Of a stretch of DNA of 64,000 nt, positions 1-8,434 are shown one piece after another; the stretch's first letter is position 1, and every line of letters begins with the position of its first letter. Position numbers and translations under genes: made by a program. The notes beneath the pieces are model-generated. The model was not told the origin of the DNA and did not search any database. It was given only the letters and a program-made list of their open reading frames with translations. This DNA comes from Leisingera thetidis (GTDB lineage: Bacteria > Pseudomonadota > Alphaproteobacteria > Rhodobacterales > Rhodobacteraceae): assembly GCF_025857195.1 (NCBI RefSeq), contig NZ_CP109787.1:4281001-4345000 (forward strand), in the 5' to 3' direction.

Positions 1-1
1 C

Positions 2-406
2 GCGCTCATGCTGGACAAACCGCACCGAGCACTCGTTGAGCTGATGGGGCTGGAAAGCTCCGAGGCCAACCGGATGCGTGCGGAAGCATTGTGGCGCAAT
101 GGCGAATATGGCCGTGCCGGAGAGTATCTTCTGGCCGAAGAGGAGACAAACGCGGCGGCCCGCGGATTCTGGCATTCCGAGGATCTGGGCGCCATCGAAG
201 CGATGGCAGCTGGCAATGACGCGCAATTCGGTGCCGTTGCATCCGCCACTACGCAGATCAGTGAAACTGCGCAGGATCCGGAAGGTTTGACGCCGCTGGC
301 CCACGCCCGGGCATTGGTTGAAAGCAGCCAGGGGACACGGGGCGGTATCTCCGACCTTTTGAACAAGGTCGGCACAAACCTGGGCGGTTCCGTAGAAGAT
401 CAGTGA
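2..406 (+). CDS. C-terminal part of an unidentified flagellar-cluster protein (5' truncated by window edge)
   Basis: The frame is open to the left edge of the window and ends at a TGA at 404-406, so this is the last 134 or so residues of a longer protein; the ATG at 8 is probably internal. The visible part is acidic, alanine-rich and apparently helical (residues such as AEALWRNGEYGRAGEYLL look like a TPR-type helix pair), with a Gly-rich tail. I recognise no catalytic motif. It lies upstream of flhA on the same strand with a terminator-like hairpin between them, so it probably ends the preceding flagellar transcription unit. Function unknown; a link to the flagellum is inferred from position only. 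Confidence 0.6.
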   Translation, partial: ALMLDKPHRALVELMGLESSEANRMRAEALWRNGEYGRAGEYLLAEEETNAAARGFWHSEDLGAIEAMAAGNDAQFGAVASATTQISETAQDPEGLTPLAHARALVESSQGTRGGISDLLNKVGTNLGGSVEDQ

Positions 407-432
407 TCAGACTTTCCGTTAGCAGTGTAGCA

Positions 433-457
433 GCCGCCCTGTTCGAGGCGGCTTTTG
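433..457 (+). terminator. Rho-independent terminator after the partial gene
   Basis: A 6-bp GC stem (GCCGCC at 433-438, GGCGGC at 447-452) with an 8-nt loop is followed by TTTT. It lies 27 bases after the stop codon of the truncated gene and well upstream of flhA. Confidence 0.75.
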
Positions 458-817
458 CGTCGTGGTGATAACTCTTTGTCAACGGGCTGCCGGTAACTTG
501 AAGATCAGGTGAATCCTGATTTGGAATGGGCAGAATGCCAGAAGACTACTCAAAACATTGCCTGAAAGGGCCGATTCTGCGCGCAATTGGCCCAGAGTGC
601 GGAGCTGCAGCGCTGGCCGTTTCAGCCCGGAAACTTTTAAACACATTTTTTCACCGCCGGCCTGCACTGCCCGAGCCTTTCACCGCGGTTCGGGCTGTTG
701 ACGTGCCGCTGGCGCCGTCCTTGCGGCGCAGAAAGGCGAAGCGCCCAAGGATCACAACATCGGCGGCGGGCCACGCGCTTAACAAAACGAATATTTGCAG
801 AATATGGGGCTTGAACA
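458..817 (+). other. Intergenic region upstream of flhA
   Basis: About 360 bases without a convincing gene. A 99-codon frame at 526-825 runs into flhA and has Arg/Pro-rich translation typical of chance frames in GC-rich DNA. The last 60 bases become locally A/T-rich (around 779-800), which fits a promoter for the flhA operon, but no clean sigma-70 or sigma-54 site is visible. The TTAA at 779-782 lacks a second half-site at the CtrA spacing. Confidence 0.4.
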
Positions 818-2911
818 GTGCCTAAGCTGACCACTGAACAACTTTTCAGCCCGACTGTCCTGCTGGCACTGGCTTTGATGGCGATCATTGTCATGATGAT
901 CCTGCCAATGCCGGCCTGGGTGCTGGACATCGGCCTGGCAGCTTCCTTCGCGCTCGCCATTCTGATTTTCACCATCACCTTGTTCATCGAACGGCCGCTG
1001 GATTTTTCGTCTTTCCCGACGATCCTGCTGGCATCGCTGATGCTGCGGCTGTCGCTGAACGTCTCGTCGACCAAGCTGATTATCGGCCAGGGGCATTCCG
1101 GCACCGATGCGGCCGGCGATGTGATCGAAGGCTTCGCCCAGTTTGTGATGGGCGGCAGTGTGTTTCTTGGGCTGGTCGTTTTCGGGGTTCTGCTGATTGT
1201 CAACTTCATGGTGATCACCAAGGGTGCCGCGCGGATGGCTGAAGTCGGCGCCCGCTTTGCCCTGGATGGAATGCCGGGCAAGCAGCTGGCAATCGACGCA
1301 GACATGTCCGCCGGCGCCATCGACCACCAGACCGCCAAAGAACGCCGCGAGCGAGAGCAGCAGGAAACCACCTTCTTCGGCTCGCTGGACGGTGCCTCGA
1401 AATTTGTCAAAGGCGACGCGATTGCCGGCCTGCTGATCACCTTGTTGAATCTGGTGATGGGGCTGATCATGGGCGTTCTGATCCATGGCATGCCAGTGGG
1501 CAGCGCCTTTGAAACTTATGCCATCCTGACGGTGGGCGATGGTCTGGTGTCGCAGATCCCGTCGGTGATCATTTCCATTGCGGCGGCCCTGTTGCTGGCG
1601 CGCGGCGGCACCACCGGCGCCACTGATACCGCGCTGTTCGATCAATTCGGCCGTCACCCTGCGGCATTGACCACCGTGTCTGTACTGATGTTGATGTTTG
1701 CCTTGGTGCCGGGGCTGCCCTTTCTGCCCTTTGTAATCGGCGGCGGTGTGCTCGGCTATGCGGCGATCCGGATGGCAAAGAAGAAGCAGGATGACGAGGA
1801 AGCCGAGATTGAGGGAAAGATCGAAGAAGCATCGGACCTGTCTGCGCCGCGGCCGCTGGGGGATATCCTGGATCTTGACGATCTGCATCTGGAATTTGCG
1901 CCGGACCTAGTCAGCATGGTACTGGATGCGGGCACCGGATTGGACGCGCGGATCTCCAATATGCGTTCGCATATCGCCACCACCTTTGGCTTGATCCTGC
2001 CGGAGATCCGGCTGACCGACCAGCACGACTTGGACCGGGGCACCTATGTCATCAAGGTGCAGGGGGTCGAGCAGGTACGCGGAATTCTGCACCCGGAAAT
2101 GGTTCTGGCGCTGATGCCGGACAATCACGACGCGCTGCCCGCCGGAACCGATGTAACCGAGCCGGTTTACGGCGCACCGGCACGCTGGATTTCCGCCAAG
2201 TCACAGGAACAAGCGGCGCTGGCCGGGGCCACCGTTGTTTCGCCGCCGGAAATCCTGGCGACGCATCTTCTGGAGATTATCAAACAGAATTTTGCCCGCC
2301 TGCTGACGCTCAAATCCTTGCGCCGCCTGCTGGATGAAATGACGCAGCTGTCCGACAGCTTCCGTTCCGAGGCCAACCGCAAGCTGCTTGATGCTCTGGT
2401 GCCGGACAAGGTGCCGATGGATACGCTGCACGCAGTGCTGCGTCTTCTGCTGGAGGAGCGGGTTTCTATCCGCAACATGCCGCTGATCCTGGAATCGATT
2501 GCGGAAGCGCGCCTTCACACCACCCAGCCTGAACTGATCTGCGAACATGTGCGTCAGCGCCTGGGCTTCCAGCTGGTGGCCGAGATGAAGCGCGAAGACG
2601 GCACTATTCCGCTGGTCCAGCTGGCACCGGAATGGGAGGACAAGTTCTCGACCTACCAAGTCGACTCACAAGGTGCGGGTCTGGATATCGCCTTGCCGCC
2701 CGACCTGTTCAACCGGCTTGCCGATGGTCTGACAGACAAATTGTCGGTGATCACTGATCAGGGCGTGTTTGCCGCGGTGGTGACGTCGACCCGCAGGCGC
2801 CGCTATCTCAGGACCATTCTGAAATCACGCGGCATCTCCAACCCGGTGCTGTCCTTCGAGGAAATCGGACTGGAGGCCCGGCCTTCCCTGGTGGGGATGG
2901 TGCAAGCATGA
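818..2911 (+). CDS. flhA: Flagellar biosynthesis protein FlhA
   Basis: FlhA is the large export-gate component of the flagellar type III apparatus; it forms the cytoplasmic nonameric ring that receives substrate-chaperone complexes. The 697-residue length is normal. Residues 15 to about 325 contain the eight membrane segments with the conserved cytoplasmic FHIPEP-type loop (the stretch RFALDGMPGKQLAIDADM lies near residues 147-165). A charged linker around 320-345 leads to the soluble C-terminal domain. The start is a GTG with GGGG about 9 bases upstream; no ATG gives a better fit. The stop overlaps fliR by four bases (ATGA), so flhA, fliR and flhB are translationally coupled. Confidence 0.97.
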   Translation: MPKLTTEQLFSPTVLLALALMAIIVMMILPMPAWVLDIGLAASFALAILIFTITLFIERPLDFSSFPTILLASLMLRLSLNVSSTKLIIGQGHSGTDAAGDVIEGFAQFVMGGSVFLGLVVFGVLLIVNFMVITKGAARMAEVGARFALDGMPGKQLAIDADMSAGAIDHQTAKERREREQQETTFFGSLDGASKFVKGDAIAGLLITLLNLVMGLIMGVLIHGMPVGSAFETYAILTVGDGLVSQIPSVIISIAAALLLARGGTTGATDTALFDQFGRHPAALTTVSVLMLMFALVPGLPFLPFVIGGGVLGYAAIRMAKKKQDDEEAEIEGKIEEASDLSAPRPLGDILDLDDLHLEFAPDLVSMVLDAGTGLDARISNMRSHIATTFGLILPEIRLTDQHDLDRGTYVIKVQGVEQVRGILHPEMVLALMPDNHDALPAGTDVTEPVYGAPARWISAKSQEQAALAGATVVSPPEILATHLLEIIKQNFARLLTLKSLRRLLDEMTQLSDSFRSEANRKLLDALVPDKVPMDTLHAVLRLLLEERVSIRNMPLILESIAEARLHTTQPELICEHVRQRLGFQLVAEMKREDGTIPLVQLAPEWEDKFSTYQVDSQGAGLDIALPPDLFNRLADGLTDKLSVITDQGVFAAVVTSTRRRRYLRTILKSRGISNPVLSFEEIGLEARPSLVGMVQA

Positions 2912-3687
2912 ATCTGAATTTCCTGCCGCCAGAACTCGTTTTGCTGGCGGGGGCAGGATTCTGGCATGTTGCTATTGTCTTCCTGAGGGTGTCCGCAATG
3001 GTATCGGTGCTGCCCGCAATGGGCGAACTGTATGTCCCCACCCGGGTCAAGCTGGCCGTCGCAGCGGCCTTCACCTTCGTCGTGGCCCCCGCGCTGGCGC
3101 CGTTTCCCGAACCGGATGGTGTCATGGCCTTCGCCCGGTTTGCGGTGACTGAAGCTCTCATCGGGCTGGCCCTGGGCATCGGTGTCCGGATTTTTGTGCT
3201 TGCGCTGCAGACTGCAGGCGCGATGGCGGCCCAAAGCACCTCTTTGTCGCAGGTTCTGGGCGGTATCGGGGCTGAACCGATGCCGGCGCTTGGCGCTGTT
3301 CTGATGATCTCCGGTGTGGCCCTGGCCGTCATGATGGGGCTGCATGTACGGGTGGCGGAGTTGCTGATCCGCTCTTACCAGATGTTTCCCGCGGGCCAGT
3401 TCCCGGCCGCGGCCGGACTGACGGAATGGGGCGTTTTCCGGGTGTCGCAGAGCTTTTCGCTGGCGTTCACGCTGGCGGCCCCGTTCGTGGTCACTGCGGT
3501 GATCTATAACTTGACTCTTGGAGTGATCAACCGGGCGATGCCGCAGCTGATGGTGGCAATGGTTGGAGCACCGGTGATTACCTTCATCGGGCTGTTTATC
3601 CTGATGGTCGGCAGCCCGACGATCCTGAATGTCTGGTCCTGGTCCCTGATGGCCTTTTTTGCGGATCCGGGGGGCGGAATGCCATGA
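2908..3687 (+). CDS. fliR: Flagellar biosynthetic protein FliR
   Basis: FliR is a core subunit of the FliPQR export-gate complex in the inner membrane. The 259-residue product is hydrophobic throughout with about six membrane segments, the N-terminal segment starting after FLPPELVLLAGAGFW, and the family's central FVLALQTAGAMAAQSTSLS region near residues 95-115. It overlaps flhA by four bases and flhB by four bases (ATGA at both junctions), consistent with fixed stoichiometry. fliQ lies in the opposite-strand operon at 8434-8706; fliP is not in this window. Confidence 0.97.
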   Translation: MNLNFLPPELVLLAGAGFWHVAIVFLRVSAMVSVLPAMGELYVPTRVKLAVAAAFTFVVAPALAPFPEPDGVMAFARFAVTEALIGLALGIGVRIFVLALQTAGAMAAQSTSLSQVLGGIGAEPMPALGAVLMISGVALAVMMGLHVRVAELLIRSYQMFPAGQFPAAAGLTEWGVFRVSQSFSLAFTLAAPFVVTAVIYNLTLGVINRAMPQLMVAMVGAPVITFIGLFILMVGSPTILNVWSWSLMAFFADPGGGMP

Positions 3688-4772
3688 GCGGTCAGGACGA
3701 CGATTCTGAAAAGTCATTCGAGCCGACGGAACAGAAGCTCCGAAAGGCCCGTGAAAAGGGTGAAGTAGCCAAATCCACCGACCTCTCGGTGGCCGCGGCC
3801 TATCTGGGCCTGATCATCGCGTTATACGCGTCCGGCAGCGGCAGCGTCGAGGGGATCGGTACAGCGCTGATGGCCTTTCTGGACCAGCCGGACCGGCTGG
3901 CACCTCTGTTCTTCGAGGGGTCTGCCGCGGCGCCCGTAGGTGGTTTCATCGGCAGTGCTTTCCGTCCGGTGATGCCTTGGTTCCTGGTGCCTTTTGCGCT
4001 GGTGCTGCTGTCGATTGTCGGCCAGCGGGCGATGGTCTTTGCTCCCAGCAAGCTCGAGCCGAAGCTGTCGCGCATATCCGTCATTTCCAATGCCAAGAAC
4101 AAGTTCGGCCGTTCTGGCTTGTTCGAGTTCTTCAAGAGCTTTGTGAAGCTTCTTCTTTATTCGGTATGTTTGAGTGTCTACTTGTCCTACCGGCTGCCTG
4201 AGATGATTGCCTCCGCCGGTACCGGCCCCCAATCGGTGGTCCTGATGCTGGCGCAGCTGGCGATGGAGTTCCTGTTTCTGGCTCTGGTCATCGCGCTGTC
4301 GATCGGTGTTGTGGATGCCGCCTTTCAGCATGCCGAACACCGCCGCAAGAACATGATGTCGCGCAAGGAAATCCAGGATGAGATCAAGGATTCCGAGGGC
4401 GACCCGCACATGAAAGGCCAGCGGCGCCAGCGCGGGCAGCAAATTGCGATGGGGCAGATGCTGGCCGATGTTCCCAAGGCGGATGTGGTGATCGTCAACC
4501 CCACTCATTACGCGGTTGCCCTGCAATGGAGCCGCGAGAAAGGCGCAGCGCCTGTCTGTGTAGCCAAGGGGGTTGATGAAATCGCTGCGGCGATCCGGCG
4601 CGTCGCAAGCGAAAACGCTGTGCCAATCCACAGCGATCCGCCGACGGCACGGGCGCTGCATGCCGCGGTCGAGATCGGCGATGAGATTCTGGAAGAGCAT
4701 TATGCACCGGTGGCGGCGGCAATCCGCTTTGCCGAAGAGATGCGCAAGCGTGCAAAAGGAAAGGTCACATGA
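3684..4772 (+). CDS. flhB: Flagellar export switch protein FlhB
   Basis: FlhB is the substrate-specificity switch of the flagellar secretion system. It changes from rod/hook to filament export after FliK signals hook completion. The protein is 362 residues: a charged N-terminus (EPTEQKLRKAREKGEVAKS), four membrane segments between about residues 30 and 215, then the cytoplasmic domain. The self-cleavage motif NPTH is intact, with Asn at about residue 272, so autocleavage is expected. The gene overlaps fliR upstream and the next gene downstream by four bases each. Its partner fliK is encoded at 16448-18220. Confidence 0.97.
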   Translation: MSGQDDDSEKSFEPTEQKLRKAREKGEVAKSTDLSVAAAYLGLIIALYASGSGSVEGIGTALMAFLDQPDRLAPLFFEGSAAAPVGGFIGSAFRPVMPWFLVPFALVLLSIVGQRAMVFAPSKLEPKLSRISVISNAKNKFGRSGLFEFFKSFVKLLLYSVCLSVYLSYRLPEMIASAGTGPQSVVLMLAQLAMEFLFLALVIALSIGVVDAAFQHAEHRRKNMMSRKEIQDEIKDSEGDPHMKGQRRQRGQQIAMGQMLADVPKADVVIVNPTHYAVALQWSREKGAAPVCVAKGVDEIAAAIRRVASENAVPIHSDPPTARALHAAVEIGDEILEEHYAPVAAAIRFAEEMRKRAKGKVT

Positions 4773-5167
4773 AGCAGAAAATGCTGGATCAGATGGCGGC
4801 GGTGACCGCAGCGCTATATATGCAGGAGCATGCACGGATACAGCCTGTGCTGGCCCGTGAAGCAGAGCTGCGCGGGCAGCTGGCCAAGCTGAACACCCAG
4901 GTGCAGGCCGCACGGGAGCAAGCCGGCGGCGATCACGCGATGAAGGCTGTGGGGGCGGACCTGCTATGGCAGGGCTGGCATACCCGGGCCCGGCGGCAGC
5001 TGAACCTGGAGCTGGCACAGGCCACCGCGCAAAAGCTGCGGATGATGGATCAGCTGCGCAAGGCCTTTGGGCGCAAGCAGGCGGTGGATACCATGGCTTC
5101 TGTAGAACGCAGGCGGCACAAGGCTGAGCAGGCGAAGACTTTCCTGGACCGGCTGCTGGAAGGCTGA
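4769..5167 (+). CDS. Small coiled-coil protein of the flhA operon, FliJ-like
   Basis: A 132-residue, highly charged helical protein rich in Ala, Gln, Lys and Arg with almost no Gly or Pro; heptad-like spacing suggests a coiled coil over most of its length. An AGGAAAGG ribosome site lies inside the end of flhB and the start overlaps the flhB stop by four bases, so it is the last gene of flhA-fliR-flhB. Size, charge and position resemble FliJ, the stalk protein of the export ATPase, but no diagnostic motif is visible. FliI is encoded on its own at 9919. I call it an export accessory protein by context; identity with FliJ is not shown. Confidence 0.7.
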   Translation: MKQKMLDQMAAVTAALYMQEHARIQPVLAREAELRGQLAKLNTQVQAAREQAGGDHAMKAVGADLLWQGWHTRARRQLNLELAQATAQKLRMMDQLRKAFGRKQAVDTMASVERRRHKAEQAKTFLDRLLEG

Positions 5168-5193
5168 AACCTCCGGGCTGCAACGTAAATAAT

Positions 5194-5227
5194 GAAAGCC
5201 GGCCCCAAGGGACCGGCTTTCAATTTT
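5194..5227. terminator. Bidirectional terminator between the flhA operon and fliL
   Basis: A 9-bp perfect stem (GAAAGCCGG 5194-5202 with CCGGCTTTC 5213-5221) is followed by AATTTTT on the plus strand. It separates the convergent ends of the plus-strand export operon and the minus-strand flgB-fliL operon. Confidence 0.85.
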
Positions 5228-5250
5228 TCCATTTGGGCAGCTGCATCCGG

Positions 5251-5751
5251 TTAGACGTCCTGGCGGGAAATCTCCATGATCAGAACGTCATAAACACCTT
5301 TGCCAATTTGTTTCTGCGCGGCTTCGCGCAAGGCAGTGCGCAGCGGCTCGAGCACATCCGAGCGGGTGAACGCTCCGCGGAAGCCGCCCATATTGGCATG
5401 ATCAAAGAGGACTTGCAGAAAGACATCACGCAGTTTGGGCTCATAGGCGTGCACCTTTTCGCTGGTGCCTTTCCTGGTCTCCAGGCTGAGCGAAATCACC
5501 ACCAGCGATGTCAGTTGATCGCGTTCCACCACAGGCACCACAAACTGGTTGGTGATCTTGATGTATTCGCGCTGATTCTCTTCGCTTTCTTCGGCGACTT
5601 CTTCTTTGGCCTCTTCAGGCGTAGGCGCGGCTTGGCTGCTTCCGGGGGCAGCGTGTTCTTCTTCGGGAGGAGGTGCCAGCATGATGCCGGCGCCAATGCC
5701 GCCTCCGGTCCCGATGATCAGCAGAATGACTGGCAGGAGTTTCGTCAGCAT
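5251..5751 (-). CDS. fliL: Flagellar basal body-associated protein FliL
   Basis: FliL is a single-pass inner-membrane protein that surrounds the stator units and supports torque. The product has a membrane anchor at residues 2-23 (LTKLLPVILLIIGTGGG), an acidic Glu/Pro-rich linker at about 30-60, and the C-terminal SPFH-like FliL domain. A longer frame could start at a TTG at 5763 that overlaps the flgH stop, but the ATG at 5751 has GAGGG six bases upstream and is preferred (166 residues). It is the last gene of the nine-gene minus-strand operon. Confidence 0.92.
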   Translation of the reverse strand: MLTKLLPVILLIIGTGGGIGAGIMLAPPPEEEHAAPGSSQAAPTPEEAKEEVAEESEENQREYIKITNQFVVPVVERDQLTSLVVISLSLETRKGTSEKVHAYEPKLRDVFLQVLFDHANMGGFRGAFTRSDVLEPLRTALREAAQKQIGKGVYDVLIMEISRQDV

Positions 5752-5759
5752 GGCTACCC

Positions 5760-6500
5760 TCAAAACGGCAGGACAACGTCGAGCAGCTGCTGGCCGTAGC
5801 GCGGCTGCTGAACATCGGTGATCTGACCGCGGCCGCCATAGGACACCCGGGCCGAGGCGATCTTGTCATAGGTGATCTCATTCTGGCGGCTGATGTCCTG
5901 GGGCCGGACATAGCCGGTTACCAGAAGCTCGCGCAGTTCGAAGTTCACCCGCAACTCCTGGGTGCCGCTTATCGCCAGCACGCCGTTTGGCAGAACGTCG
6001 ACCACAGTTGCTGCAACCCGCAGCTCCAGCTTTTCACTGCGCTTGACGGATCCCTTGCCGCCGGACGCGCTGGAACTGCCAAGCTCAACGGCATCGGCGG
6101 ATGTGGCTCCGTCTGGCAGCTTCCTGTCCAGCCGCTGCGGCAGGCCAAGAAGGTGCGGCATGTTCAGGCTTTCGGAGCCCGACCGCGACCGTTGGGTGTC
6201 GTTGGAGATCTCCGCCTCCTCGTCGATTTCGATCACCACTGTCAGTATGTCGCCGCGCTTGATTGCACGTCGGTCTCCCAGCAGCGATTGCTGCGAACCG
6301 CTCCACAGCGAGGCGCCATCGACAGTGCGCCGGGTCTGGGTCTGTGCCGGCAGCCCCTGGTACAGCATCGCGACATGTTCCGGTGTTTCATTGGCCGGGG
6401 TGAAGGACGGTGCTTTGCCCAAGTGGTCCATCCGGCCGCAGGCGGTCAGCAGCGCCAGTCCGAACAGCAATGGTGTGACGGGGGAGAAATTCTTTGTCAT
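5760..6500 (-). CDS. flgH: Flagellar L-ring lipoprotein FlgH
   Basis: FlgH forms the outer-membrane L ring, the bushing for the rod. The 246-residue precursor has a lipoprotein signal with lipobox LLTAC and the lipidated Cys at residue 21. The body carries the family's SLWSGSQQSLLGDRRAIKRGDIL stretch (split here as SLWSGSQ and RAIKRGDIL) and the C-terminal IRPQDI-type region (here GYVRPQDIS). Its start codon overlaps the flgA stop by one base. The P-ring gene flgI is absent from the window. Confidence 0.96.
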   Translation of the reverse strand: MTKNFSPVTPLLFGLALLTACGRMDHLGKAPSFTPANETPEHVAMLYQGLPAQTQTRRTVDGASLWSGSQQSLLGDRRAIKRGDILTVVIEIDEEAEISNDTQRSRSGSESLNMPHLLGLPQRLDRKLPDGATSADAVELGSSSASGGKGSVKRSEKLELRVAATVVDVLPNGVLAISGTQELRVNFELRELLVTGYVRPQDISRQNEITYDKIASARVSYGGRGQITDVQQPRYGQQLLDVVLPF

Positions 6501-6922
6501 CAGTTTACCTCTACGGAGCCGTCTTCCGTGATCCGGCCGGTGACGGTGGTGCGGGAAGAGAGATTCATGACCCGGACGGCCTCGCCGGCAGCGCCGCGGC
6601 CCAGGGCGCGGCCTTCTGCGGCAATGGACAGCACGCCTTGGCGGAAGATCAGGGTGACCAGGTCGTTGCGTTCAACAATGGCCGGCGGGCCGATATCCCC
6701 GGGCCGCAAGGGCCGTCCGGCATACAGCGCGACGCGGGCTTCCATGCCCGCAACCGCTGCCGGGTCCGACAGCGCGCCAAGGATCTCGCCTTTCTTGAGT
6801 GCCAGGTCTTCGGCATTGACGATCTCCTTTGCGCGGATTGTGCGCAGCGGGATCAGGTATTCCGCCCAGGCGGGCGGTGCGCTCAGCGCGGCAGCGGTCA
6901 GAAAGGCGAGGGCAAGTTTCAT
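6500..6922 (-). CDS. flgA: Flagella basal body P-ring formation protein FlgA
   Basis: FlgA is the periplasmic chaperone that assists polymerisation of the FlgI P ring. The 140-residue precursor has a Sec signal peptide ending AWA (residues 18-20) and the SAF-like domain typical of FlgA, including a YAGRPLRPGDI stretch near residues 66-76. It is short because it lacks the long N-terminal domain found in enteric FlgA, as is common in alphaproteobacteria. One-base overlaps with flgG upstream and flgH downstream indicate tight coupling. Confidence 0.92.
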   Translation of the reverse strand: MKLALAFLTAAALSAPPAWAEYLIPLRTIRAKEIVNAEDLALKKGEILGALSDPAAVAGMEARVALYAGRPLRPGDIGPPAIVERNDLVTLIFRQGVLSIAAEGRALGRGAAGEAVRVMNLSSRTTVTGRITEDGSVEVN

Positions 6923-7707
6923 CAGCGCACCTGTGTCGTTGCACCCATCATCTGGTCGACAGCCGAGATGACCTTGGCATTCATTTCATAGCCGCGCTGT
7001 GCTTCGATCAGTTCGGTCACTTCGCGCACTGCGTCGACCGAGCTTCCTTCCAGATAGCCCTGGCGCAGGGTACCAAGCCCGTCTTCGCCGGCGTTGGAAA
7101 CCGTAGGGGCTCCGGAGGCTTCAGTTTCAGTGAACAGATTGCTGCCGATCGCCTCGAGCCCTTTGGGGTTGGTAAATCCTGCCAGGGTGAACTGGCCCAG
7201 GAGCTGGCCTTCGGCAGATTCTTCAAAGTATCCGTAGACTTCGCCTTCAGCATTGATCGAGATGCTGGTGGCATCGTCGGGGATAGTGACTTCCGGCGAT
7301 ACCGCAAACCCGTCCGAGGTCACGATCAGCCCTTCGGCAGAGCGCTTCAGGGCGCCGTCGCGGGTGTAGGCGGTCTGGCCTGAAGGCAGCGTCACTTCCA
7401 AGTAGCCCTTGCCGTCGATGGCAAGATCCAGATCATTGTTGGTCTGCTGCAGCGCTCCTTGCGACAGATGCACGGAAACGGCGGCCGGGCGCACGCCGAG
7501 GCCAACCTGCACACCGGTCGGAAGCACGGTGCCGTCGGATGCATTGACGGTGCCGGCCCGCGAAATCTGCTGGTAGTGCAGATCGGCGAACTCTGCGCGC
7601 CGCGCGTTGTAGGCGGTGGTGTTCATATTGGCGAGGTTGTTGGAGATTGTCTCCACCCGCAATTGCTGGGCGCTCATGCCGGTTGCTGCGATCTTCAAAG
7701 CACGCAT
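6922..7707 (-). CDS. flgG: Flagellar distal rod protein FlgG
   Basis: FlgG builds the distal rod that crosses the periplasm. The 261-residue length is normal. The N-terminal rod signature is seen (MRALKIAATGMSAQQ and ISNNLANMNTTAYNARRAEF regions, residues 1-40), followed by the domain containing DLAIDGKGYLEV, and the C-terminal helix ending VISAVDQMMG. A GGAG ribosome site precedes the ATG. It is separated from flgF by ten bases and overlaps flgA by one base. Confidence 0.97.
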   Translation of the reverse strand: MRALKIAATGMSAQQLRVETISNNLANMNTTAYNARRAEFADLHYQQISRAGTVNASDGTVLPTGVQVGLGVRPAAVSVHLSQGALQQTNNDLDLAIDGKGYLEVTLPSGQTAYTRDGALKRSAEGLIVTSDGFAVSPEVTIPDDATSISINAEGEVYGYFEESAEGQLLGQFTLAGFTNPKGLEAIGSNLFTETEASGAPTVSNAGEDGLGTLRQGYLEGSSVDAVREVTELIEAQRGYEMNAKVISAVDQMMGATTQVR

Positions 7708-7717
7708 CTGGATTCTC

Positions 7718-8434
7718 CTAGGACTTGATCAGGTTTTTGATGGCATTGCGGATGCGCTCGTCTTCCGCCTGCAGAAAGCTCTGGCCCATCTCATAGGCGC
7801 GCTGGACTTCGATCATCCGGGTGACTTCTGAAATCGCGTTTACGTTGGAGCCTTCCAGGAAACCCTGCAGCACCTTCGAATCGAATGAATCCTCGATCTC
7901 GCCGTCGACGCGGAACATCACACCGTCCTCGCGCACCAGCGTGTGCTGTTCCATCGGCTTGAACAGGCCCAGCTGCCCCAGCAGGAGTCCATTTGCGCTC
8001 ATCGAGCCGTCCGCGCCCACTTCGATCTTGCCGGCGTCCGGCGGCACGAAAACGGGGGCACGGCCTGCATCCAGCACCCTGTAGCCATCCATGGTCACCA
8101 GGTCGCCATCGGCATTCGGGGAAAACGCCCCGGAGCGGGTCAGCCGTTCACCCTGCGGTGTCTCGACCATAAAGAAGCCATCGCCTTCCACGGCAAAGTC
8201 AAACGTCCCGCCGGTTTTGGTAAGCTGGCCCTGCTCCATCGAGGTGTTGAAGATATTCGCACGCGACATCGACAGCGACTGCTGCCCGGGCGACGACTGC
8301 ACGAATTCCGAAAAGATCAACCCCTCCTGGCGGTAACCGGTGGTGGCGGAGTTTGCGATATTGTTTGCGATGACGCGCATTTCCCGCATCAGGCCCGACT
8401 GGCGTGAAAGGGTGGCGTAGCCTGCATTTTCCAT
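7718..8434 (-). CDS. flgF: Flagellar proximal rod protein FlgF
   Basis: FlgF is a proximal rod subunit paralogous to FlgG. The frame is open upstream to 8662, but that extension is antisense-like to fliQ in another frame. The real start is the ATG at 8434 with GGAGG 6-10 bases upstream, giving 238 residues beginning MENAGYATLSRQ. The rod N-terminus (MREMRVIANNIANSATTGYR) and the C-terminal VTRMIEVQRAYEMGQ helix are present. The start codon overlaps the fliQ stop by one base. Confidence 0.95.
   Translation of the reverse strand: MENAGYATLSRQSGLMREMRVIANNIANSATTGYRQEGLIFSEFVQSSPGQQSLSMSRANIFNTSMEQGQLTKTGGTFDFAVEGDGFFMVETPQGERLTRSGAFSPNADGDLVTMDGYRVLDAGRAPVFVPPDAGKIEVGADGSMSANGLLLGQLGLFKPMEQHTLVREDGVMFRVDGEIEDSFDSKVLQGFLEGSNVNAISEVTRMIEVQRAYEMGQSFLQAEDERIRNAIKNLIKS

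Noticed and set aside
779..793. CtrA box before flhA
   Set aside because: The second half-site reads AATA instead of TTAA at the required spacing, so only one arm matches.
526..825. A 99-codon frame upstream of flhA
   Set aside because: No ribosome site, overlaps the flhA start in another frame, and the translation looks random.
637..1888. Long minus-strand frames opposite flhA
   Set aside because: They are antisense to an intact FlhA with full motif set; translations are low-complexity (Gln/His/Arg-rich) and match no family.
3822..5183. A 453-codon minus-strand frame opposite flhB
   Set aside because: Antisense to flhB and the following coiled-coil gene; the flhB NPTH motif and coupled starts show which strand codes.
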